5,155 nucleotides of DNA from an uncultured Clostridia bacterium. GTDB lineage: Bacteria; Bacillota; Clostridia; Christensenellales; Borkfalkiaceae. This document shows, one piece after another, positions 1 to 5,155 of the stretch. Within the stretch, counting starts at the first letter, position 1. Every line of letters begins with the position of its first letter. The stretch covers positions 1-5,155 of the forward strand of contig CAJOMT010000090.1 of assembly GCA_905235815.1 (NCBI GenBank), given 5' to 3'. Position numbers and translations under genes: made by a program. The notes under the pieces are model-generated. The model saw only the letters and a list, made by a program, of their open reading frames with translations. It made no database searches and was not told the origin of the DNA.

Positions 1-290
1 CAATAAGAAACTACTTTTTGCTTATCGATGTTTCCCATCGGAAACACGTACATAGGTTTTCTGAATATCCGAAATGGAAAACGAATCGCAAAACCAATTA
101 TTGATAAGAATGGCGATGATGGTAGAGTTATCGATACCTGTATACCGTTTAGGACATGGATCGGTTGAACTCTTGTGCTTTCCGCATATTCCGTTTATAC
201 GCACAGGAGACTTGGGAGCAGATTTACAACATAGGCATAAACCGATTTTTGTGCAATTGCCAAATACTGTCATAGTTGTAAAATAAATAA
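1..290. other. Unassigned region, no supportable gene
   Basis: No gene can be supported here. Two opposing open frames overlap: 74-286 on the + strand and 22-273 on the - strand. Neither has a ribosome binding site before its ATG. The - strand frame encodes a short cysteine-rich peptide with seven Cys (clustered C-x-C-C, then single Cys in CGKH and CPKRY contexts), which could hint at a broken zinc-binding protein, but I recognise no family. The - strand has a TATAAT-like hexamer (complement of 321-326) but only a poor -35 at the right distance. The stretch may be the decayed end of a gene lying to the left. Confidence 0.4.
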
Positions 291-291
291 A

Positions 292-320
292 TTGACTTTA
301 TGGATTTTTTGTAGTATTAT
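292..320 (+). promoter_or_regulatory. Sigma-A type promoter upstream of the sugar transferase remnant
   Basis: TTGACT (292-297) and TATTAT (315-320) are separated by exactly 17 bases, and each differs from the sigma-70/sigma-A consensus by one base. Transcription would start near 327, giving a leader of about 86 nt before the ATG at 413. That leader contains only weak hairpins (GCGC 363-366 with 373-376, and TCTGA 386-390 with TCAGA 400-404); the second touches the ribosome binding site. The promoter shows that the sugar transferase was the first gene of its transcript. Confidence 0.7.
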
Positions 321-412
321 ATTATAAGTAAACTGGGTTATATGTGATATTATGCGGTTTCAGCGCGTATCGGCGCACTATTCGGTCTGACTAAGGGGCT
401 CAGAGGGAAGTT

Positions 413-643
413 ATGTACAAACATTTTTTTAAGCGGTTACTTGACATAATACTGTCATTTCTCGGCTTGGTAGTGCTGTCGTGGCTCTATCTGGTCATAG
501 TAATCGCAATCAAAATCGACGATCCCGGTCCCGCGTTCTTTTCGCAGAAGCGCGTCGGTCTGCATAAAGAGTATTTTAACGAACGAACGTTATGCGGGCG
601 ATATGTTATTGCAAAAGACGTATATAGAGAACTGTATAACTAA
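413..643 (+). pseudogene. Bacterial sugar transferase (undecaprenyl-phosphate glycosyl-1-phosphate transferase type), N-terminal fragment
   Basis: This is the start of a polyprenol-phosphate sugar-1-phosphate transferase, the membrane enzyme that moves a phospho-sugar from a nucleotide sugar onto undecaprenyl phosphate to begin capsule, exopolysaccharide or glycan synthesis. Residues 7-35 form the membrane hairpin that begins FKRLLDIILS. They are followed by the family motifs DDPGP (36-40), FFSQKRVG (42-49) and HKEYFN (51-56). Family members normally continue ILKFRTM and run to about 200 residues or more, with the catalytic Asp-Glu pair further on. Here homology stops after Asn56 (base 580), and the last 20 codons are out-of-frame recombinase sequence up to the stop at 641-643. 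The ATG has a good GAGGGA site (403-408) and a promoter at 292-320, so translation should start, but the product cannot be an active enzyme. The substrate sugar cannot be told. Confidence 0.85.
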
Positions 644-1463
644 AAAGGCAAAAAAGAACAACGGCGAACTTGCGAAGTATCTGATAACGAATAGTCATCC
701 TGCCATAATAGATAGAGAAACGTTTAAGTTGGTTCAAGTCGAGGTCGCACGGCGAGGGAACATACGGAAAGTTACAACAAATGAAATTGATGAAAAGGGA
801 AAGTATAGCGGAAAGTATGCTCTTTCGGAATTGCTGATTTGCGGAGAGTGCGGTAATAAATACAGAAGAATAACTTGGAAAATCAAAGGGAAAAATACGA
901 AAGTTTGGCGATGCGTTAATAGGGTGGAATATGGGAAGAAGTTCTGCAAACAATCTGTTGCGGTGGAAGAAGATAAAATAAAATCCGCAATACTCAAAGC
1001 CTTGCGGAGCGCCATAACGGATAAAAAAGAAGTGTATGATTTAATTCTGTCAAATATTGTATACGGTATCACGGGAAAGAAAGACGATCTCGATTTGTTT
1101 GCAATAGAGAATGAGATAAACAACTTGAAAATGCGAATAGACGATAACGTTTCGTTGATGATGAAAACCGAAGGCGATACGGCAAAGTATTATGAAGTGA
1201 TTTCCAAAATGAATTTGCAAATAGACGCTTTAAAAGGACAAGCCGAGATAATAAAAGAAAAGATGAAAAGCAATCAGGCAGTCAGTCTGGAAATAAAAAG
1301 GATTACGGAATTAGTTCGAGGCGAAAGCGAGGAGAAAGATGTTTTTGGAACGTATGACGATACGACGGTAAAGCGGCTTATTGAATATGTTCGGGTAATG
1401 CCGGACAAAAAGATCGTCGTTGTCTTTAAGGGCGGTTTAACAATAGAAAGCGAGATAGAATAG
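564..1463 (+). pseudogene. Large serine recombinase, C-terminal fragment lacking the catalytic domain
   Basis: This is the 3' part of a large serine recombinase, the site-specific integrase type found on phages and integrative or conjugative transposons of Firmicutes. Homology begins at about base 564 with IKSILTNERYAGD, which corresponds to the end of the family's central Recombinase domain. It continues through LLQKTY and NNGE to SHPAIIDRETF. Counting from the first in-frame ATG (603), a zinc ribbon follows with Cys80-x2-Cys83 and Cys104/Cys115, then a Lys/Glu-rich coiled coil at about 163-222, then a short C-terminal strand region. The resolvase-type domain with the nucleophilic serine, normally about 150 residues at the N-terminus, is absent. 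The frame is open upstream to 504 but has no start codon or ribosome binding site before 603, so the ATG at 603 is probably not a genuine start. The remnant cannot recombine DNA. No partner element genes or att sites are visible. Confidence 0.85.
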
Positions 1464-1495
1464 GTCATAGAAAAACTATGACTTATTTTATTATT
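1461..1495 (+). terminator. Intrinsic terminator of the recombinase remnant
   Basis: GTCATAG (1464-1470) and CTATGAC (1476-1482) form a perfect 7-bp stem with an AAAAA loop. The stem extends to 10 bp by pairing 1461-1463 with 1483-1485 (one G-U pair), so it includes the TAG stop codon. A T-rich tail (TTATTTTATTATTTTT) follows. It separates the recombinase remnant from the next promoter. Confidence 0.75.
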
Positions 1496-1500
1496 TTTAA

Positions 1501-1529
1501 TTGACATTTTGAGTTAAAAAGTGTATAAT
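1501..1529 (+). promoter_or_regulatory. Perfect consensus sigma-A promoter for the leader RNA and membrane spermidine-synthase-like gene
   Basis: TTGACA (1501-1506) and TATAAT (1524-1529) both match consensus exactly and are separated by 17 bases. Transcription should start near 1536. A promoter this strong with a terminator inside the leader suggests that output is controlled after initiation, not by promoter strength. Confidence 0.85.
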
Positions 1530-1535
1530 TAAATT

Positions 1536-1740
1536 AAAGTTAAAGCAAAAAGAATTAAAATGGCTTAAATGAGGATATAGCATTTTCGTTGCGTGTAGCC
1601 AGCAGCGTGACGCTGCACCCTATGTTTATTTACAGCTTTGAAGAATAGCAACAACTTTTCTTTGTAAAAGAGTGTACTTGTTTTCGATAATTAGTGGCTT
1701 TGATTCGATATAGCAGAAATCAGAGCCTTATTTTTTAAGC
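1536..1740 (+). ncRNA. Structured leader RNA, possible attenuator, riboswitch or small RNA of unknown class
   Basis: About 200 nt lie between the predicted transcription start and a strong intrinsic terminator, with no convincing open frame. Visible structure includes a tight hairpin GCAGCG (1602-1607)/CGCTGC (1611-1616) with a TGA loop, a CTTTT (1655-1659)/AAAAG (1666-1670) hairpin, and possible enclosing helices GTTGC/GCAAC (about 1589-1593 with 1648-1652) and TGTA (1594-1597)/TACA (1631-1634). GCTTTGA occurs at 1635-1641 and again in the 5' arm of the terminator (1697-1703), so the earlier copy could pair with the terminator's 3' arm (1720-1726) and act as an antiterminator. I checked for T-box, SAM-I, ykkC-type and yybP-type signatures by eye and saw none. 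The 200-nt length also resembles 6S RNA, but the ends do not form the expected long closing helix. The class is unknown. Confidence 0.5.
1696..1736 (+). terminator. Intrinsic terminator within the leader
   Basis: GGCTTTGATT (1696-1705) pairs with AATCAGAGCC (1718-1727) over 10 bp with one G-U pair and a 12-nt loop, followed by TTATTTTTT (1728-1736). It lies only 22 nt upstream of the next start codon and about 160 nt after the predicted transcription start, the usual position for transcription attenuation. It could instead be the 3' end of an independent small RNA. Confidence 0.8.
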
Positions 1741-1758
1741 ATCAAAGGACGATAGACA

Positions 1759-3372
1759 ATGGTTGAAAGAAAAATTTTAAAAAACAAGGTATTTTTATAC
1801 CTGACCGAGTTTTTTGCCGGAATGAGCGTAATGGCGATAGAACTCGGAGCGCAAAGACTTTTGGCGCCCTATTTTTCGTCGAGCCAGATAGTTTGGACGA
1901 TAGTTATAGGAACTATTATGATAGCTATGGCGCTCGGAAACATATACGGCGGCAGAAAAGCGGATAAAGATCCTAATCCGGACAAGTTATACGCAAGACT
2001 TTTGATAGTCGGAGCCTGGATAGCGCTTATTCCGTGGCTCGGCAAATACGTCATAGCGGTAATTTCCGCATTGTTTATATTCGTTGTAGATTCGGGGTTT
2101 TTAATCATTGCGGCGACGATATCATGTTTGGTTTTGTTCATTTTTCCGCTATTTTTACTCGGTACGACAAGCCCGTGTCTCGTAAAATATTGCACGCAGT
2201 CGCTCGACGAAAGCGGCAAGACGGTGGGTACGCTCAATGCGTTTAACACGATAGGCTCTATTCTCGGTACGTTTTTACCTACGTTCGTAACGATTCCGAC
2301 GATAGGCACGAATATGACGTTTCTCATTTTCGCATTCACGATTACGGCGCTTGCATGTATATATTTTATTACGAGTATGAAATTCGAATGGAAAATGATA
2401 CTTGCGGTAGTTGCGCTTATTTTGGGTGGAATTTTCGGATATTCTTCGCACTTTGCGTTTTGGGAAAACAGTTTAGTCTATGAGGGCGAATCCACGTATA
2501 ACTATCTTCAAATATACGAAGATGATAACAAGGTAAGTCTGTCCACCAACGTGCTATTCGGCGTTCAATCCGTGTATTTTAAGAATAAAGGACTTCATAC
2601 GGGATATTATTACGACTACGATTTGGCGGCGTGGCAGATGACGAACGGCAAAAAGAAAGAAAAAGTAGAAGTTCTGGTACTCGGAATGGGCAGCGGAACG
2701 TATGCCGCTCAGCTCAACAACTATTACGATAACGTGAACGTTACGGGCGTAGAGATAGATTCCAAGATAACCGAACTTGCGAGAGAATATTTCAAACTCG
2801 ACACGAATAAAATAAAGGTCCATACTTACGACGGCAGAGCGTTTTTGAATACCGTCAAGGACAAATACGATATAATAATGGTAGACGCCTATCAGGATAT
2901 AACTATTCCGTATCAGATGTCGTCGATAGAATTTTTTACTCTTGTGAGAAATCACTTGACGGACGACGGAGTAATGGTAGTAAACCTTAATATGCGTTCC
3001 GATGAGAAAGATAATATAAACTATTATTTATGCGACACTATATCTCGTGTGTTCAAATATAACTATACGGTAGAAGTCGCACAAACCACAAACAGAGAAC
3101 TGTTTGCGTTCAACAATCCCGATTTATTGGATAACTTAAACGAAAATATCAAGGCGGAAACAGATTCGTCGTTAAAGTATTTTATTGAGAACTACGTAAT
3201 AAAAAATCTTAAAGAATACGAGGCGGGCAATCTTCTTTTTACAGACGATAAAGCGCCTGTCGAACTTCTCGGTATAGAAGTAATAGACACTTTAATTCAA
3301 GACGAAACCGAATTTTATAAACAAATATTCAGACAACAGGGCTTAAAAGGACTGCTCGAATATTTGTCTTAA
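1759..3372 (+). CDS. Membrane-fused spermidine-synthase-like protein (fused MFS/spermidine synthase family)
   Basis: The 537-residue protein joins an integral membrane half to a cytosolic spermidine-synthase-like Rossmann domain. Residues 12-35 (starting FLYLTEFFAG, with the AIELGAQRLLAPYF motif typical of these fusions) begin a run of about seven or eight hydrophobic helices ending near 228. The C-terminal domain starts at ESTYNYLQIYE (244-254). It shows the nucleotide-binding loop LGMGSGT (308-314), acidic GVEID (330-334), YDGRAF (357-362), VDAY (375-378, Asp at the usual catalytic position) and the late TDDKAPVELL motif (495-504). In true spermidine synthases this fold transfers aminopropyl from decarboxylated SAM to putrescine. 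The fused family is often annotated so without proof, and no speD or speE neighbour supports polyamine synthesis here. The start is set by AAAGGA (1744-1749), 9 nt upstream. A promoter and a terminator-bearing leader precede it. Family call firm, substrate unknown. Confidence 0.85.
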   Translation: MVERKILKNKVFLYLTEFFAGMSVMAIELGAQRLLAPYFSSSQIVWTIVIGTIMIAMALGNIYGGRKADKDPNPDKLYARLLIVGAWIALIPWLGKYVIAVISALFIFVVDSGFLIIAATISCLVLFIFPLFLLGTTSPCLVKYCTQSLDESGKTVGTLNAFNTIGSILGTFLPTFVTIPTIGTNMTFLIFAFTITALACIYFITSMKFEWKMILAVVALILGGIFGYSSHFAFWENSLVYEGESTYNYLQIYEDDNKVSLSTNVLFGVQSVYFKNKGLHTGYYYDYDLAAWQMTNGKKKEKVEVLVLGMGSGTYAAQLNNYYDNVNVTGVEIDSKITELAREYFKLDTNKIKVHTYDGRAFLNTVKDKYDIIMVDAYQDITIPYQMSSIEFFTLVRNHLTDDGVMVVNLNMRSDEKDNINYYLCDTISRVFKYNYTVEVAQTTNRELFAFNNPDLLDNLNENIKAETDSSLKYFIENYVIKNLKEYEAGNLLFTDDKAPVELLGIEVIDTLIQDETEFYKQIFRQQGLKGLLEYLS

Positions 3373-3397
3373 AAATAAAGACTTTAATTTTGTAATC

Positions 3398-3446
3398 AAT
3401 CATTCCCTTTTAATCGGTATATATTTCCGAAAAAAAGGGAATGATT
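3398..3446 (+). promoter_or_regulatory. Long hairpin in the intergenic gap covering the next gene's ribosome binding site
   Basis: Bases 3398-3411 pair perfectly with 3433-3446 (14 bp, core CATTCCC/GGGAATG). After a 2x2 internal A loop, TCGG (3414-3417) pairs with CCGA (3427-3430) around a 9-nt loop. The 3' arm contains AAAGGGA (3434-3440), the only Shine-Dalgarno-like sequence before the ATG at 3452. The helix could therefore hide the ribosome binding site and act as a translational switch. Only four U residues follow (3445-3448), so it would be a weak terminator for the upstream gene, but that role is possible. No promoter is evident in the gap. Confidence 0.7.
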
Positions 3447-3451
3447 TTACT

Positions 3452-4969
3452 ATGAGTAAAATGTTGATAATCGGCGGCGGCGTTTCGGGGCTGTGCGCCG
3501 GAATTTATGCAAGGTTAAACGGGTTAGAGGCAACGATTTGCGAGAGAAGCAGTTGCGTCGGGGGCAATCTGACCGGCTGGCAGAGGGAAGGAATATATAT
3601 AGACAACTGTATTCATTGGCTTACGGGTACCAACCCCAATACGGAAACGTATAAGCGCTGGGTGGAAGTAGGTATGCTCGGCGAGGGTGTGGAAATCATA
3701 CAGCCCGATACGTTGTTTTCGTATTCATACGGCAATAAAACTTTGAGTTTAACGTCCGACATAGAGCAGTTCAGAAAAGATTTACTGCTTTTAAGCCCTA
3801 TCGATGAAAAGGAAATAAATTCATTTGTAAACGCAATAGAGGATTGGAGCGGAATAATCGGGATAGGCGGCAAAAACCACGATGAAAAATACGGTGCAAT
3901 AAAAACGGCGAAAGCGGCGCCTAACATTTTGAAATATCACAGAATGTCTACGGGGCAACTATCCGAAAAGTTCGTGCACCCCGTAATAAAAAAATTCTTT
4001 GTTTCACTTCTCGGTTCAGAGTTTTCCGCTTTCGTTCTGATAATGATTTTTGCCACGTTTTGTTACGGAAACGGCGGTGTGCCGAAGGGTGCGTCGTTAG
4101 AGGCGGCAAAGAGAATGGAAAACAGATTTTTAAGTCTCGGCGGCGAAATTATATACAATAAAGAGGCGGTAAAAGTAAACGACGGGGAAAAGACCGTCGT
4201 CGAATTTTCGGACGGAGTGAATATGGAAGCGGACTACGTAGTTCTGACGACCGATCCCAAAGTTACTTTCGGAGAAATGCTGAACGTTAAAATGCCTAAA
4301 CGCCTTCAAGCGCTGTATGATAATCCTTCGATGAAAAGGTTTTCGAGCGTGCATTGCGCATTTTACAGCGAAGAAGAACTTTGTTTTAAAGGAGATTATA
4401 TAATAGACGTGCCTGAAAAATATAAAAATATTTTAGGCGGTTCAAATATAGTTCTCCGTGAATTTTCTCACGATCGATCTCTTAATCCGAATAAAATAAT
4501 GTTTGAGAGTATGATATTCTGCGGCGACGAAAGAAGTAGGCAATTTATAGACTTATACAAAGATAAGTCCGCCTATAAGTCGTTAAAAGCCGAAATTGCC
4601 GCAAGCGTCGAGGCGATTGTCGTGGGTAAATTTCCGGGGCTTGCAGGTAAAATTCGCCCAATTGACGTATGGACTCCCGCAACGTATAAGAGATATGTAA
4701 ATTCGGAAATAGGCTCGTATATGTCTTTTACTATTCCGCCAAAATATATTCCGAGAAAGATAGATAATAAGGTCGAGGGTTATCCTCACGTAATTTTGGC
4801 AAATCAGTGGCTGCTTCCGCCCGGAGGGCTTCCGAACGCCGCAAGCGTTGGAAGAAACGCCATACTGACCGTACTCGGTATGGAGCAAAGGCGGTCAACA
4901 AGCGGCGATACCTTAAAGAGGCGCAGATATACAATATATAATAAGGCTAAGTATGGCAAGGCGAAATAA
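3452..4969 (+). CDS. FAD-dependent oxidoreductase, phytoene desaturase (CrtI)-like family
   Basis: The 505-residue flavoprotein belongs to the superfamily of carotenoid desaturases and isomerases and of amine oxidases. The N-terminus has the dinucleotide-binding fold IIGGGVSGL (6-14), with Glu31 (ICER) placed to bind the adenosine ribose, then VGGN (36-39), as in CrtI relatives. GGVPKGAS (208-215) precedes an amphipathic helix, matching the family's P-x-GG-S region. The C-terminal flavin motif is QWLLPPGGLPNAASVGRNA (452-470). A Lys/Arg-rich tail of about 25 residues follows. Length is normal for the family and there is no signal peptide. No phytoene synthase or other carotenoid gene is nearby, so carotenoid desaturation should not be assumed; the substrate is unknown. 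It starts 79 nt after the membrane gene, probably on the same transcript, with its ribosome binding site inside a hairpin. An alternative ATG at 3461 would remove only three residues. Confidence 0.85.
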   Translation: MSKMLIIGGGVSGLCAGIYARLNGLEATICERSSCVGGNLTGWQREGIYIDNCIHWLTGTNPNTETYKRWVEVGMLGEGVEIIQPDTLFSYSYGNKTLSLTSDIEQFRKDLLLLSPIDEKEINSFVNAIEDWSGIIGIGGKNHDEKYGAIKTAKAAPNILKYHRMSTGQLSEKFVHPVIKKFFVSLLGSEFSAFVLIMIFATFCYGNGGVPKGASLEAAKRMENRFLSLGGEIIYNKEAVKVNDGEKTVVEFSDGVNMEADYVVLTTDPKVTFGEMLNVKMPKRLQALYDNPSMKRFSSVHCAFYSEEELCFKGDYIIDVPEKYKNILGGSNIVLREFSHDRSLNPNKIMFESMIFCGDERSRQFIDLYKDKSAYKSLKAEIAASVEAIVVGKFPGLAGKIRPIDVWTPATYKRYVNSEIGSYMSFTIPPKYIPRKIDNKVEGYPHVILANQWLLPPGGLPNAASVGRNAILTVLGMEQRRSTSGDTLKRRRYTIYNKAKYGKAK

Positions 4970-4995
4970 GGCGATGAAAATCGCTTTATTTTTTG
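4968..4995 (+). terminator. Intrinsic terminator after the oxidoreductase
   Basis: GCGAT (4971-4975) pairs with ATCGC (4980-4984) around a GAAA tetraloop. The stem extends through a G-U pair and two A-U pairs (4968-4970 with 4985-4987), overlapping the TAA stop codon. TTTATTTTTT follows. It closes the middle transcription unit. Confidence 0.75.
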
Positions 4996-4997
4996 CC

Positions 4998-5050
4998 GAT
5001 TTTAAAATTTTTTGAAATTCGAAAAAAATTTTTAAAAAAGTAGTCAAAAA
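4998..5050. other. AT-only tract with near-palindromic A/T runs before the heat-shock promoter
   Basis: TTTTAAAATTTTTT (5000-5013) is nearly the reverse complement of the A/T run at 5022-5037, with TTGAAATTCGAA between them. It sits just upstream of the -35 element at 5054. It may act as an UP element or bent DNA, or form a weak U-rich hairpin helping the preceding terminator. Function is inferred from position only. Confidence 0.35.
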
Positions 5051-5053
5051 TCG

Positions 5054-5082
5054 TTGACAAAGTTAAAATTAAAAGATATAAT
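5054..5082 (+). promoter_or_regulatory. Perfect consensus sigma-A promoter of the heat-shock gene
   Basis: TTGACA (5054-5059) and TATAAT (5077-5082) match consensus exactly with a 17-base spacer. Transcription should start near 5089, just ahead of the CIRCE operator. A vegetative promoter repressed at an overlapping operator is the standard HrcA-controlled arrangement in Firmicutes. Confidence 0.9.
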
Positions 5083-5092
5083 ATACCCACGA

Positions 5093-5119
5093 TTAGCACT
5101 TGTAGTGCAAGAGTGCTAA
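5093..5119 (+). promoter_or_regulatory. CIRCE operator (HrcA binding site)
   Basis: The left arm TTAGCACTT (5093-5101) and right arm GAGTGCTAA (5111-5119) are separated by nine bases. They match the CIRCE consensus TTAGCACTC-N9-GAGTGCTAA except for T in place of C at the last left-arm base. HrcA binds this inverted repeat and represses class I heat-shock operons. The element begins about 4 nt after the predicted transcription start and would also form a stem-loop in the mRNA leader. The spacer contains an extra AGTGC, creating a nested inverted repeat. Confidence 0.92.
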
Positions 5120-5144
5120 CATTTAAAAGTAAGGAGTGCCAGAG

Positions 5145-5155
5145 ATGGAACTGTC
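5145..5155 (+). CDS. Start of a CIRCE-controlled heat-shock gene, probably HrcA repressor (partial)
   Basis: Only the first 11 bases are present, encoding Met-Glu-Leu and the first two bases (TC) of a Ser codon. The ATG is well supported by TAAGGAG (5130-5136), 8 nt upstream, and by the promoter and CIRCE operator before it. CIRCE precedes either the hrcA-grpE-dnaK operon or groES-groEL. Clostridial HrcA proteins often begin Met-(Glu/Asp)-Leu-Ser-Glu-Arg, while GroES usually begins Met-x-(Ile/Leu)-(Lys/Arg)-Pro-Leu, so hrcA is preferred, giving an autoregulated repressor. The fragment is too short to be certain, so no symbol is assigned. Confidence 0.55.

Noticed and set aside
74..286. 70-codon + strand open frame at the left edge
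   Set aside because: It has no ribosome binding site and no recognisable family, and it overlaps another open frame on the opposite strand. Nothing favours it as a gene.
560..585. Serine-integrase attachment site at the breakpoint
   Set aside because: There is no inverted-repeat att-like structure around a central dinucleotide, and integration would not truncate the recombinase's own catalytic domain.
606..1123. Minus-strand open frames opposite the recombinase remnant
   Set aside because: They are antisense to a clear protein family match, lack start signals, and have low-complexity Phe/Ser-rich translations typical of shadows.
1560..1578. Two tiny ORFs in the leader (ATG GCT TAA and ATG AGG ATA TAG) as leader peptides
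   Set aside because: They are two or three codons long with no convincing ribosome binding site and no run of regulatory codons. They are most likely chance.
1536..1736. 6S RNA or T-box identity for the leader
   Set aside because: The 5' and 3' ends do not form the long closing helix of 6S RNA, and the T-box core sequence (TGG-N-ACC) is absent.
1869..2339. 156-codon minus-strand frame inside the membrane gene
   Set aside because: It is a shadow of the + strand coding frame, which has clear family motifs. No promoter or ribosome binding site faces it.
3441..3455. Mini-ORF ATG ATT TTA CTA TGA overlapping the oxidoreductase start
   Set aside because: The GGGA directly abuts its ATG, so spacing is impossible for initiation. 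The ATGA overlap is probably coincidental.
1..5155. CRISPR arrays, tRNA or rRNA genes, complete insertion sequences
   Set aside because: No regularly spaced repeats, cloverleaf, rRNA segment or paired terminal repeats with an intact transposase were seen on either strand.

Overview
The window looks like a chromosomal segment of a low-GC, AT-rich Firmicutes-type bacterium, probably an uncultured Clostridia relative. The reasons are consensus sigma-A promoters with 17-bp spacers, AGGAG-type ribosome binding sites, short U-tailed intrinsic terminators, and a CIRCE heat-shock operator at the right edge. All supportable genes are on the + strand. The genus cannot be fixed from this sequence.

Layout. 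Bases 1-290 hold nothing I can assign. A good promoter (292-320) leads to the first 56 codons of a bacterial sugar transferase (413-580), the enzyme type that starts glycan assembly on undecaprenyl phosphate. Its reading frame then breaks abruptly into the 3' part of a large serine recombinase (about 564-1463), which has lost its catalytic N-terminus. The two gene remnants meet inside a stretch of about 17 bases that reads sensibly as either protein in different frames. This is either a real deletion through microhomology or an assembly chimera. The recombinase remnant ends in a hairpin terminator that overlaps its stop codon.

The middle is a separate unit. A perfect consensus promoter (1501-1529) is followed by a structured leader of about 220 nt that ends in a strong intrinsic terminator (1696-1736) only 22 nt before the next start codon. 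This suggests an attenuator, riboswitch or small RNA of unknown class. Downstream is a 537-residue membrane protein with a C-terminal spermidine-synthase-like, SAM-binding-fold domain (1759-3372). It is followed by a 505-residue FAD-dependent oxidoreductase of the phytoene desaturase (CrtI)-like superfamily (3452-4969). The 79-nt gap between them holds a long hairpin (3398-3446) that buries the only plausible ribosome binding site of the oxidoreductase gene. A terminator (4968-4995) closes the unit. Shared transcription of the two genes is plausible but unproven, and no common pathway can be named.

The right edge (5054-5155) is the start of a heat-shock gene: a perfect promoter, a CIRCE operator with one arm mismatch, a strong ribosome binding site and an ATG followed by only 8 bases. 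The first residues, Met-Glu-Leu-Ser, fit HrcA, the repressor that binds CIRCE, better than GroES, but 11 bases cannot settle this.

The most interesting items are the leader RNA with its mutually exclusive pairings, the RBS-sequestering hairpin, and the dual-coding breakpoint. I see no defence system, CRISPR array or complete mobile element.
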